In this document: one piece after another, positions 1-8,156 of the stretch
Layout of the letters: each line of letters opens with the position of its first letter
Position numbering within the stretch: the stretch's first letter is position 1
DNA from: Leishmania martiniquensis
Lineage: Eukaryota; Euglenozoa; Kinetoplastea; Trypanosomatida; Trypanosomatidae
Length of the DNA stretch: 45,000 nucleotides
Direction of reading: 5' to 3'
Assembly (NCBI RefSeq): GCF_017916325.1
Contig: NC_090160.1
Location: forward strand, 220,001-265,000
Notes under the pieces: generated by a model
Seen by the model: the letters and a program-made list of their open reading frames with translations, nothing else
Told to the model about the DNA's origin: nothing
The model's database searches: none
Translations under genes and position numbers: made by a program

Positions 1-1091
1 TCAATCACCTCCACCTCGCGCAGACGTTTCGTGTGCATCAAGGCCGCTAGGTCGTGGCTTCCGGATGTGGCACGAGTGAAGATGCTCTGCTCCTCCTCCA
101 GCCACGCTTGCTGAATGCGATCTAGCTGGCGCAGGGTGTGGCTGATTCGCTCCTTCATGATTGTGAACTCGCGACGCTGCACCTCTGCCTGTTGCCTTTG
201 CTGCTCCTCCACCCCGGCCTCGCCGGCCAGTTGGCATTCCTGCAGCGCGATGTCGGCAGCGTGTAGGCGGTTCTCAATTTTGTTCATCTGATGTCGCGCA
301 TGGTCGAATGCGATACGAGCAGAGCGCCCTGGCCGAACACCAACGGCGATGTCCAGCAGCACCACCGAGCACACACCGATCGGCGTTGCCCTCTGCGACG
401 CATCCGTCATAACCGGGCCCGTGTAAAAGGCGCCCTCGTTCTGCATTTCCTTCACAAACGCCTCAATGCGCAGAGCCATAAAGGCGTCGAACTCGTCGAT
501 GTGGAACGCGACGAGGTCCGCCAGCAGATCTATGTTGACGCGACTCGGCTGCTCGCTGGGGCGCTCAGCCAGGAGCGCAGACAGTTCCTCCAGCTCTGCC
601 ATGGCCTCCTGCACGTGATGGTGCTGCATGCCCTCGTAAACAGCTGTGGCCGTAGCAGAAGTGCTCGCCGTGTCGCGCACCACCTCCTGCGCAACGGCCA
701 TGAGCTGCCTCACCTCCTTCGAGATGTACTGCAGGTGTTGTGGGCCACCGCTCTCTGGGGTGCCGACGTGACTGCGGCTGAACTCGAGCCTCGGAAGCTT
801 CTTGCGCAGCCGCTCAAAGAAGGACCTGACGGAGGCCTCCGACGTCTGATCGAGTGCGGCAGTGTGATACTGCCGCTCGCAAACGTACCTCAGCCGCGTA
901 ATAGCGTTGCGAATGTGCTGGAGGCGCTCCATCGCCGTCATCCTCATCGGTGGGGCACGTGCTTCGTGGATGCTGACGGTTCCGGCGCGACGGTGGCGGC
1001 TCGAGGACCCAGTGCTGTGGCTCGTCACGATCGACTCCCCCGCTGAAGAGGAGAGCGACTTGGCGCTATAGTATGAAGAGCGGGACGACAT
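1..1091 (-). CDS. Coiled-coil hypothetical protein, C-terminus cut by window edge
   Basis: An open minus-strand frame runs from an ATG at 1091-1089 to the left edge with no stop, so 363 residues are visible and the C-terminus is missing. The first 45 or so residues are Ser-rich and basic (starts MSSRSSYYSAKSLSSSAGES). The rest is charged and helix-prone. A segment near residues 260-363 is rich in Gln, Glu and Arg and looks like a coiled coil. I see no catalytic motif and do not recognise the family. On the transcript a pyrimidine tract (about 1110-1130) followed by AG at 1104-1107 precedes the ATG by about a dozen bases, which supports this start. It is the most downstream gene visible in the minus-strand unit. 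A cytoskeletal or structural role would be a guess from composition only. Confidence 0.8.
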   Translation of the reverse strand, partial: MSSRSSYYSAKSLSSSAGESIVTSHSTGSSSRHRRAGTVSIHEARAPPMRMTAMERLQHIRNAITRLRYVCERQYHTAALDQTSEASVRSFFERLRKKLPRLEFSRSHVGTPESGGPQHLQYISKEVRQLMAVAQEVVRDTASTSATATAVYEGMQHHHVQEAMAELEELSALLAERPSEQPSRVNIDLLADLVAFHIDEFDAFMALRIEAFVKEMQNEGAFYTGPVMTDASQRATPIGVCSVVLLDIAVGVRPGRSARIAFDHARHQMNKIENRLHAADIALQECQLAGEAGVEEQQRQQAEVQRREFTIMKERISHTLRQLDRIQQAWLEEEQSIFTRATSGSHDLAALMHTKRLREVEVI

Positions 1092-2321
1092 GGCTGACGC
1101 ACACTCTTGATGGAGGGCGCGAGAAAGAGAGCGTCGGCGGCGATACCGATTCCTCACCTGCCACGAGGTGCGGCCAAATATGGTGAGAGAGGCACGCACA
1201 GCGCCAACACGCTCAGTGAGAAAGAGAGAGACGCGTACCTCTGCCAAAGTGGGCGAGAGACAGAGAAGCCGAGAAAACGAAAAAAACGCAGAAGGAGCTT
1301 AGTAGTTAAGCGCCGATCAAGCACCTCACTGTACACTTACACGCACTCACACGCACCCACACAGGCACGCCAGTACCGCTAGCCGACAGTGGCTCGCAGC
1401 GCTACTCACAAAGATGACTCTGTTCGCCACCGTGAAACGATCCTACTTTGCTCGCCCCGTCCGTTGCACTCGCGCTCCTTCAACAGTATTTCTCTTTTCG
1501 TCTGCTTAGCGGTCCTGTGCTCACGACTGCTGAGGCCACTGAAGAGGAGGGGCGGGTGACTGTCCCTCTGTCTCGCTGTGTGTGGGGGGGAGTTAGGGGG
1601 AGGGTATGCGTGCTTGTGTGGCTCTCCAGTGGTAAGGTGGAGATGATAGAGCGCTTAGGCGAAGAAGCGTTGGTGCACCACGGGCACCGCATGGAAGAGA
1701 GTGAGAATGAGATACTCGATGGGTTCGGCTCAGCGGAAGTTAGACGAAAGAGGGCCATGCGCATGACGAAGACTTACGCCGTGCACACGCTTGCGTGCGT
1801 ATGTACATGTGGGCCACAAGCCGGGAAGAGAACGGGGGCAGTAGGCGATGAGAGAGACGCCTGCACGCCCGGCCATGAAAATAGTGACCAGCAGATGCTA
1901 AAAGCAGCTATCGCTTGAGTCGCCGTGGCGCACGATATTGTGCAAAGACTTTTCGCATCAATCGGTACGCAGTGGCACCCAACTGGCGCACCGGAGATGT
2001 CAAGGAGAGCTTGAAAAATGCGCAGAGCATATGAAACGAAGCAACGAGGACATCTGTCAAGGACTTTCACAGAGGTGCGCGGCGTGGCAGCTGCTCGATG
2101 CTTTGTGCGATTGGTCCCTCCGCGCCATAGTAATTTTCGCTCACTTGTACGTGTTCCTCTCCCGCTCCCCTGTGTATAAGTGTGTGTGTTGGGTGGGGGA
2201 GGGAGAGGGAATGTGATGGACGAGAGGGAAGGCACCTGCTCCCATTCTGTTCCACTCCCCCCGTCTTCGGTCCATGTCCTCCCTTTCCCGCTCATGCCAC
2301 TCGACGCACATGCGATACACG
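1092..2321. other. Intergenic/UTR, no gene seen
   Basis: This is the presumed 3' UTR of the PPR-like gene plus the splice region of the next gene. It holds short GT-rich runs and purine-rich stretches on the plus strand. Frames here are low in complexity and not coding-like. Confidence 0.6.
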
Positions 2322-3227
2322 CTACCACTTCGCGTAGTTCATGTACTGAAGACTCAGCGCTGTGCAGGCAACGGTGAAGCAGACGTTGATCGGAACCCAG
2401 TTGTAGCGGGCGAACACGCCGAACATGTACAGCATTCGAGGAACATCAATGAAGAGAAACTTGGGCAGTCGGCCGCCCTCCGTCCTGTACATGTACGTCA
2501 GCAGCTTCACTTGCTGCTCCACGTCCTTTGCGGCGCGGATCATACGGAAAAGGGGGGCATAGGTGACGAACGTGCGGCGGATGCGTTTAGCCGACATCTC
2601 ATCCACCACACGGATCGCGTTGTCGTAGTCGCCGTTCAGGCAGTACACACGCACCATCTGATTTGCCAGCTCTCGTTGCACGATCTTCGGCTGCGCCACT
2701 GAGCAGTCCATGAGCTCCTCGTAGAGCTCCTCCGCCTGGAAAACGGTCATTTTACCCCGCTCTACGTCGTAGCTAACCAAGCTAAAGAGTGGAACCAAGT
2801 GGTGAGCGGCCAGGCCGGCCAGCACATGAGGATGCTCGCGCAGCCCGCCCTCGTGGAACCAAAGGGTATGAATGGACGGTCGCACATCCTTGCTCATCAG
2901 GTGCTTCTCAAGGAAGTTTTCTGCGTTGCGGATGCCGAGCGCCAGTTGCGACAGCGTGACGGAGATCTGATTCTCTGTCCGCTGTAGGGCGAGCGCGTTT
3001 TCGATAAGGACGATCTGATCCATGCGGTTGAAGAGCACCGGCGGCAGCGGCGCATCCAGTCCCACAGCCCGTAGAGGTGTTTGCGGGCGCATAAACTTGA
3101 AGTGATCGTAGCCGGCGCGAACGATCGGGACGCCGCCGACCAATGAAGGCCCTACGGGGTACCTGCACGCTCCCATCCATGGCTCCACCTCCATGTGCCC
3201 GCGGCGCAGTAGTCGACCGGTGCGCAT
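2322..3227 (-). CDS. PPR-like protein, probably mitochondrial
   Basis: The protein is 301 residues from the ATG at 3227-3225. A longer frame continues upstream to a TTG, but that stretch is low-complexity. The stretch around residues 205-245 (containing VRVYCLNGDYDNAIRVVDEM, then a basic turn and FVTYAPLF) fits a pentatricopeptide repeat, with weaker helical repeats on either side. The N-terminus (MRTGRLLRRG) is basic and could be a mitochondrial targeting signal. The last 25 or so residues are hydrophobic and may form a membrane anchor. PPR proteins in trypanosomatids usually act on mitochondrial RNA or ribosomes, so an organellar RNA role is an inference from family. Only one repeat is convincing, so other helical-repeat families are possible. 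Confidence 0.78.
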   Translation of the reverse strand: MRTGRLLRRGHMEVEPWMGACRYPVGPSLVGGVPIVRAGYDHFKFMRPQTPLRAVGLDAPLPPVLFNRMDQIVLIENALALQRTENQISVTLSQLALGIRNAENFLEKHLMSKDVRPSIHTLWFHEGGLREHPHVLAGLAAHHLVPLFSLVSYDVERGKMTVFQAEELYEELMDCSVAQPKIVQRELANQMVRVYCLNGDYDNAIRVVDEMSAKRIRRTFVTYAPLFRMIRAAKDVEQQVKLLTYMYRTEGGRLPKFLFIDVPRMLYMFGVFARYNWVPINVCFTVACTALSLQYMNYAKW

Positions 3228-4054
3228 GCTGCATCCGCGAGTTGCACCTGGCTCTGAGTGCAAGCGACAGAGACAGAGAGGGGGGAAGAGAAAAGGAGAG
3301 GGCGGCGCTGAAAGCTGTGTTTGCTTTCCGTGCAGCAAGTGGTGGTGGTGGTGGCAGCGGCACCGAGATGCCCGGCCTCTTTTCGAAACTCGCACCCACG
3401 TCCACCGGAGTATGTATGTATGGGAGGAGGGGAGGGGGGCGTGCGACGGCGGACGCAAACGGGATCAGAGAGGGGAGGGGGGAGGAAGGGAGGAGGCGTC
3501 AAGTAGAAAAACGCGAGAGAACGCGAAGAAACGCGCCGGACGCACCGCGCAGGTGCGTGGGAGAGGTGCGCGTCTCGTTCACTCGGCAGAGAAGTAAAAA
3601 TCTGTACCCAAAAGCGATTCGTGAGGGCTGCCTCGCACAGCTGTGCACTGTCCATTCTTTTACGAGACCTCCGCTCCCTGCGCTATACAGCTCTGATGAA
3701 TAAAACCGCTGCCGCGGGCCGCACCCACGGGGCTGAAAGGCACGTGGGAACGGCTCGCGGCAAGATATGAATGCGGGGCGCAGGTAAAAGGGAACGCTCA
3801 CAGGTGCAGGAGCACCGTTGTTAGCGTAGCTCATCTTCGCACATTGTGCGTACGTCGATGTGGTTGTATGAACCGAGTTCAGCGACCCTTCTGAGGCGCT
3901 GCCTCACACAAGACGAGTTGAAGGCATCCCCACTGCGGCAGTGGGAACGCCTACACACCCTCTCTCCATCTCTTTTTTCTTCGAAGCGCGCGCTAATGCC
4001 CGCACGCCACTCACGCTCGCTTGCACCAGCCGGTGATGGGGGGGGGCAGATTCG
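3228..4054. other. Intergenic/UTR, no gene seen
   Basis: The stretch holds purine-rich repeats on the plus strand (a GGT repeat near 3341-3356, GGGGAGGGG-like runs near 3427-3485) and otherwise unremarkable sequence. It is presumed to be the 3' UTR of the 162-residue gene and the splice region of the PPR-like gene. Confidence 0.55.
3254..3300 (-). promoter_or_regulatory. Likely spliced-leader acceptor for the PPR-like gene
   Basis: On the minus strand, a roughly 40-nt pyrimidine-rich run (3261-3300) is followed by the first AG at 3255-3254. That leaves a 5' UTR of about 26 nt before the ATG at 3227 and decides the start codon. Confidence 0.6.
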
Positions 4055-4543
4055 CTACGGAGATGGCACCGACTTGCTCATCACCTCTGCCTCGATTCTC
4101 GTAGCGAGCAACGCCGCCTCGTCGTACAGCTCCACCATGCGCCGGCCCAGCTCCGCGCTTTCCGTGGCCGCCGCTGCGATCTCCTGATCAAGCACCGTGA
4201 CCGGAACATCAATTACGTTACCGGAAGGATCCTGGCCACCACCGAGCTGCACAATGGCCGCACGAAGGGAAGCTCTTTGCGGCGCCAGCTGTCGCCGCAC
4301 CAACTCGTGGATTCGGCGTCGCTCAAGTGCTGTCTCACGCTCGACCTGTTGGATCAATGTGTCCGGCACCCCACTGTGATACTTGTCATCGGTAGCAGTG
4401 CCGGCAAGCGCGCCGTCATCCTCTCTGGCGCCGTCCCAGATACTTTGCGGCATGGCATCCTCAGTTGCGGCCTGCAGCGCACTCTGGAGTGCCATCACGT
4501 ATGCGTACAGCTCCCGCTCGGCACGCACAACAGCCTCGGACAT
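4055..4543 (-). CDS. Small helical hypothetical protein
   Basis: The protein is 162 residues, beginning MSEAVVRAERELYAYVMALQ at the ATG 4543-4541. The longer upstream frame begins with GTG and is hydrophobic low-complexity UTR, so I reject it. The protein is almost entirely helix-predicted, with heptad-like Leu/Ala/Arg spacing at about residues 65-95 and 115-155, split by a Gly-rich loop (GGGQDPSG). Upstream on the transcript a pyrimidine-rich tract ends in an AG near 4614. I do not recognise the family. Its size and two-helix layout would suit a subunit of a coiled-coil complex, but nothing identifies the partner. Confidence 0.75.
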   Translation of the reverse strand: MSEAVVRAERELYAYVMALQSALQAATEDAMPQSIWDGAREDDGALAGTATDDKYHSGVPDTLIQQVERETALERRRIHELVRRQLAPQRASLRAAIVQLGGGQDPSGNVIDVPVTVLDQEIAAAATESAELGRRMVELYDEAALLATRIEAEVMSKSVPSP

Positions 4544-5005
4544 GATCAAGGCACGTACGCCAGCAGCGCTCGATGTTGGCCCCACCCCCTCCCTTTGATC
4601 GCACACGAGCACACTAAGACACAGGCACAAGTGAGGGAGGCGCGCGTCAGTAAGGAAACAGAGGGAGGCAACAGAGAGAGAGCGAAGGGAAAAGAATAGA
4701 GACGGGTGCAGGCAGAAGCTGAAGGGCAGGGCGAGGCGGCCAGGCTTCTGGCGAGAAGAGCAGACCCGCCCATACGCTCGTGTCGACGTGCACACGGCTC
4801 TGAGACAGTGCGCCTCGTCTCATACGTGCTCCTCTTCCTTTGCCGCCTATCATCTTCGCATTGTTGTCAGCCTTGGCGCTGGTCCGCTGTTCCGGTGTAG
4901 ATGACGCTGTCCGCCCCCTCTCAGAACATGCACACGCTCACACATCATCGGTTCTGCTACGAAAACTCCCGAGCTGCCGCTTGTGCACCTCGACCTGCAT
5001 ACGTG
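4544..5005. other. Intergenic/UTR, no gene seen
   Basis: It contains the splice region of the 162-residue gene (purine-rich on the plus strand near 4630-4700) and the presumed 3' UTR of the AN1 protein. No coding signal is seen. Confidence 0.55.
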
Positions 5006-6985
5006 TCACATCACCGCACACTTCTTCACCATATCCGCCCTGAGCGCCGCCTTCGCCCTCCCAGTCAAGCCCTGCAGTCGCTGCAGCTCCTCTCTCAGGG
5101 CTCTCTCAGCAGCAGGCGCGCTCTCAGGGCACAGCAGCAGCACATCCGCATTTTGCAGCGTCACCGGGGTGGATAAGGTGAAGGGCTGCGCTTGGCCACT
5201 CCATAAGCAGGACAGACCCGCCGCAGTCCCCGCCGCGGCCGAGGAGGTGCCGCTGCCGCTGCCCAGGCGATACAAAGAGAACGTGCTGATCGCGATTCTG
5301 GCGTCGCGGTGCTGCGCCAGTTGCAGCTCCCCTACCTCCTCGCGCAGGTGATGAACCACACGAGCGAGCGGCCAGTCACGACTGATTGCAATGCACATGG
5401 GCATCACCGCCACAGGCAGAGCTGCATCAGCCACGAAGACCGCCACAACGACGCGCGGGGCTGCAGCAGGGCGAATCGCTGCAGTACCACACGGACTCAG
5501 TTTCCCGTTGAAAAAGTCGAAGCTGTTCAGCGGTGGAGCGTGTCGAAACGGCCACACCGCCGCGAGCGGCACTGGTATCGCGCTGTCCACTGCATTAGAG
5601 ACGGTGACGGGAGACGGAGTATGCTCACCTTCAGGGTCCGGTACCGGCTCCATCAGAGCCCCTATCCCCCGCGCAGAGGGCCCAGAGCCATCCTCCGACG
5701 GCCGGGCGCTGCCCCTTTCTGCTGTGTCGCATGCCGCGTCTGTCGTGCCCGCGCCGCGCTCTGCAGCGCCTACCGCAGTGCGGCAAAGCACCTGCTGATG
5801 TTGAAGATAGAGACGCGTTGCGAGCGCCTTGACACGATCATCGCGATGACCAGAGGTCGTTGCAGTAGCCGAGGAAGATGGTGCCGATGGGGAGGCGGCG
5901 CTCCCGAACAAGACGGTAGCTAAGAGCAGTCGCAGTGCCCCATTCTCCCCCGGTGTCGTGCACTCTTCTTTGGCGTCGGAGAGATGCAGCGCCACCGTCG
6001 CATTCACTATCGGCGCTTTCCGGAGAATTACGCCCACCGGGAGCTCCACCAGTGACAACGCTGGCACGCGGCGCGATGCCGGCCCAACAGCTGCCGCGCT
6101 ACTGGTGTCGGGGGCAGCGGCAGCCACACTAAGCAAGCATGAGCGCGCTGTAGAGACCCACTCCGACCACCCCGACGGCACCATCCACTCGGCCACCTCG
6201 CAATTCTGCGCCAGCCGCTGCTCCATAAGGGGCACAGAGGCATCCCGCAGAAACCCCACGAGTCGGTCGCGTAGCTGACCCACTGACATCTCCGTCGCCA
6301 CAACCAAGCTGCACACGCCGATCGTATACCCTGTCGCTTCACTCCCACCCACCGAGGTTCCTGTGAAGGTCCCTGCCGGGACGGTGGCAGGTGCGACAAT
6401 GAATGCGAGCACACCCATCCGACCACTACGGTATCCAACAGGTGCGAGCACAAGAGGGCGCGCAGGCGTAAATGGAGCGCACAACGCAGCAGCGGGGTCG
6501 AATTCATTCGTGCCGCCGCTGCCCTGCTGTCGCCCGAAGGAAATGGCGCGCTGACTTGCTCGCCCCGGCGCCCGTGCTCTCGGTTTCAGGTCGTTGTGGC
6601 CGTGAAAGCGGTGAGCAGCGCAGTAGCTGTCTCCGCACTCAGGGCATGGTGCCAGAGCGCACAGCGCCGACTGGCACACGGCGCACCGATGCTGAGGTCG
6701 GCCAGAAGATGTGCCAGGCGTCGGCGTTGCGTCCCCTTCGGTACGCGGTGACGGCGGCCCTTGCGGAGGGGCGCACAGCGGGGCAGAACTGGACACCGCT
6801 GCGCGGCTGAGTGGCAGCGCAAATGCCACATCGGCAGCCGTGCGCGCACCGTGCGCGGGAACGTGATGGCACGTCGCGTGTGCAGCGCAAAATGTCCCGC
6901 GACACCATGGGCATGCGTAGGGCAAGAGGTCGAACTCGCCGCACTCCACGCATGGGGCCCCCTCTCCTTCGCAATCTAGGCTCAT
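5006..6985 (-). CDS. AN1-type zinc-finger protein with C-terminal ubiquitin-like region (ZFAND1/Cuz1-like)
   Basis: The protein is 659 residues from the ATG at 6985-6983. A frame six codons longer begins with TTG. Two AN1-like fingers are visible. The first has C12, C15, C25, C28, C33, H36 and a following His cluster. The second has C101, C104, C114, C117, C122, H125 and H130, with the signature YCAAHR. Both lack the last Cys of the classical AN1 pattern. A long Ala/Ser-rich middle follows. The final 180 or so residues alternate strand-like hydrophobic segments and end in a helix (LREELQRLQGLTGR), consistent with the ubiquitin-like domain of ZFAND1/Cuz1. That family links the proteasome and p97/Cdc48 to stress-damaged protein clearance. 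The role here is inferred from architecture. The protein is much longer than human or yeast relatives because of the disordered middle. Confidence 0.82.
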   Translation of the reverse strand: MSLDCEGEGAPCVECGEFDLLPYACPWCRGTFCAAHATCHHVPAHGARTAADVAFALPLSRAAVSSSAPLCAPPQGPPSPRTEGDATPTPGTSSGRPQHRCAVCQSALCALAPCPECGDSYCAAHRFHGHNDLKPRARAPGRASQRAISFGRQQGSGGTNEFDPAAALCAPFTPARPLVLAPVGYRSGRMGVLAFIVAPATVPAGTFTGTSVGGSEATGYTIGVCSLVVATEMSVGQLRDRLVGFLRDASVPLMEQRLAQNCEVAEWMVPSGWSEWVSTARSCLLSVAAAAPDTSSAAAVGPASRRVPALSLVELPVGVILRKAPIVNATVALHLSDAKEECTTPGENGALRLLLATVLFGSAASPSAPSSSATATTSGHRDDRVKALATRLYLQHQQVLCRTAVGAAERGAGTTDAACDTAERGSARPSEDGSGPSARGIGALMEPVPDPEGEHTPSPVTVSNAVDSAIPVPLAAVWPFRHAPPLNSFDFFNGKLSPCGTAAIRPAAAPRVVVAVFVADAALPVAVMPMCIAISRDWPLARVVHHLREEVGELQLAQHRDARIAISTFSLYRLGSGSGTSSAAAGTAAGLSCLWSGQAQPFTLSTPVTLQNADVLLLCPESAPAAERALREELQRLQGLTGRAKAALRADMVKKCAVM

Positions 6986-7868
6986 GGCAAACGAAGACGG
7001 CAACAGAGAGAAGCTACAGACACAGCTCCGTTCGCGGAAACGCAGCCGCCGACTCGTCCCCTCAGAGGCGCATAAGCACCGAAGGCACCACGCTCGGGGA
7101 TGATTTGAAGGAAAGCGATCGGGGTCACCACAAAAAGAGGAGGAGCGGTTAACGCAGCTGCACCAGCCTCTGGCACCGCTGCCGTTACGCTTACCCGTGG
7201 AAAAACCGCTCGCACAAACGGCGATGAGGAACGAAAAGGGGGTGGAAGGAGTCCTTCCCCAGTGCTATCCTGTGGGCGTGCTCCTGTATGTAACGATATG
7301 GCTCTCCGAAAACAGAGGTGGTCGAAAAAAAAAGAAAAGATGTCGACAAGGGAGTGGCACACACGCACAACCGCACAACAGACGCCGCCACGGCAATCGC
7401 GCACGTATCCTCCTCCACAGTCGCCAAAGATGCTGCCAAAAGCAGCAGCAGCAGAGAAAGAGAAGAGGGGGTTGGCTGACATGAATGCGCGATTCGCCCC
7501 TGTTCTTCCTTTCACTGGCGCTAGCGCCCCCTCTCCCATACACGTCCCCATGAAAGAGATGTACGTTTGTTTGTTTTGGATGCCGCGTGGGTAAAGCAAC
7601 AGAACTCATTACGTCACACACCACACACACAAGCAGCGAGCGTCCACAAATGCGGTTATGTATCAGCTTGGCCGAGATCAGAGCGAGTCCAAGACGACTG
7701 GACGCCGACGTGCGCGAAAGGGTGTAAAAGGAGTAGACGCAGAAAGAGAAGACAGCAAGCGGCGCATGCGTATACAAAGATACATACACACATACATACA
7801 CGTGCGTGTGGGTTGTGTGAGTGCGTGATAAGCGCCAAGAAGGAGCACCGTGTGCGCTCGCCGCGGGT
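6986..7868. other. Intergenic/UTR, no gene seen
   Basis: It holds the splice region of the AN1 gene and the 3' UTR of the small mitochondrial-like gene. It has an A-rich run (7324-7340), a CAG-type repeat (7441-7455) and CA/TG repeats (7780-7830). No additional coding region is seen. Confidence 0.55.
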
Positions 7869-8156
7869 TCAGTACCACCGCCAGCGCTCCAGGCGATGGT
7901 ACTTGTGAATGAAATCCTTCGTGTATACTTGAGCCGGGTAGTAATTCTTCTCCTGGAAGTGCGAGTACTGCGGCATGTACGCGGCGTGGTAAAGGTAGAC
8001 GCAGATGGCCATGGGCGAAAACCCGAGGAAGAAGGCCGGCACAAACGTGTCGCTCATCGTCCACTGATGCGGTGGGTTGAACCAGCGACCCGAGTGAGGA
8101 GGTGCGAAAAGGTTCGACGTGGCATGGCCACGAGACAGGGTAGTGCGACGCAGCAT
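7869..8156 (-). CDS. Small single-span protein, probably mitochondrial inner membrane
   Basis: The protein is 95 residues with an ATG at 8156-8154 and a TGA at 7871-7869. The N-terminus (MLRRTTLSRGHATSNLF) has Arg, Ser and Thr and no acidic residue, like a mitochondrial presequence. One hydrophobic segment spans about residues 37-60. The C-terminal tail is rich in Tyr, His, Lys and Trp and ends RWRWY. This size and layout is typical of accessory subunits of respiratory complexes or ATP synthase in kinetoplastids, but I cannot assign a complex. The frame is clearly coding-like compared with the low-complexity sequence on both sides. Confidence 0.78.
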   Translation of the reverse strand: MLRRTTLSRGHATSNLFAPPHSGRWFNPPHQWTMSDTFVPAFFLGFSPMAICVYLYHAAYMPQYSHFQEKNYYPAQVYTKDFIHKYHRLERWRWY

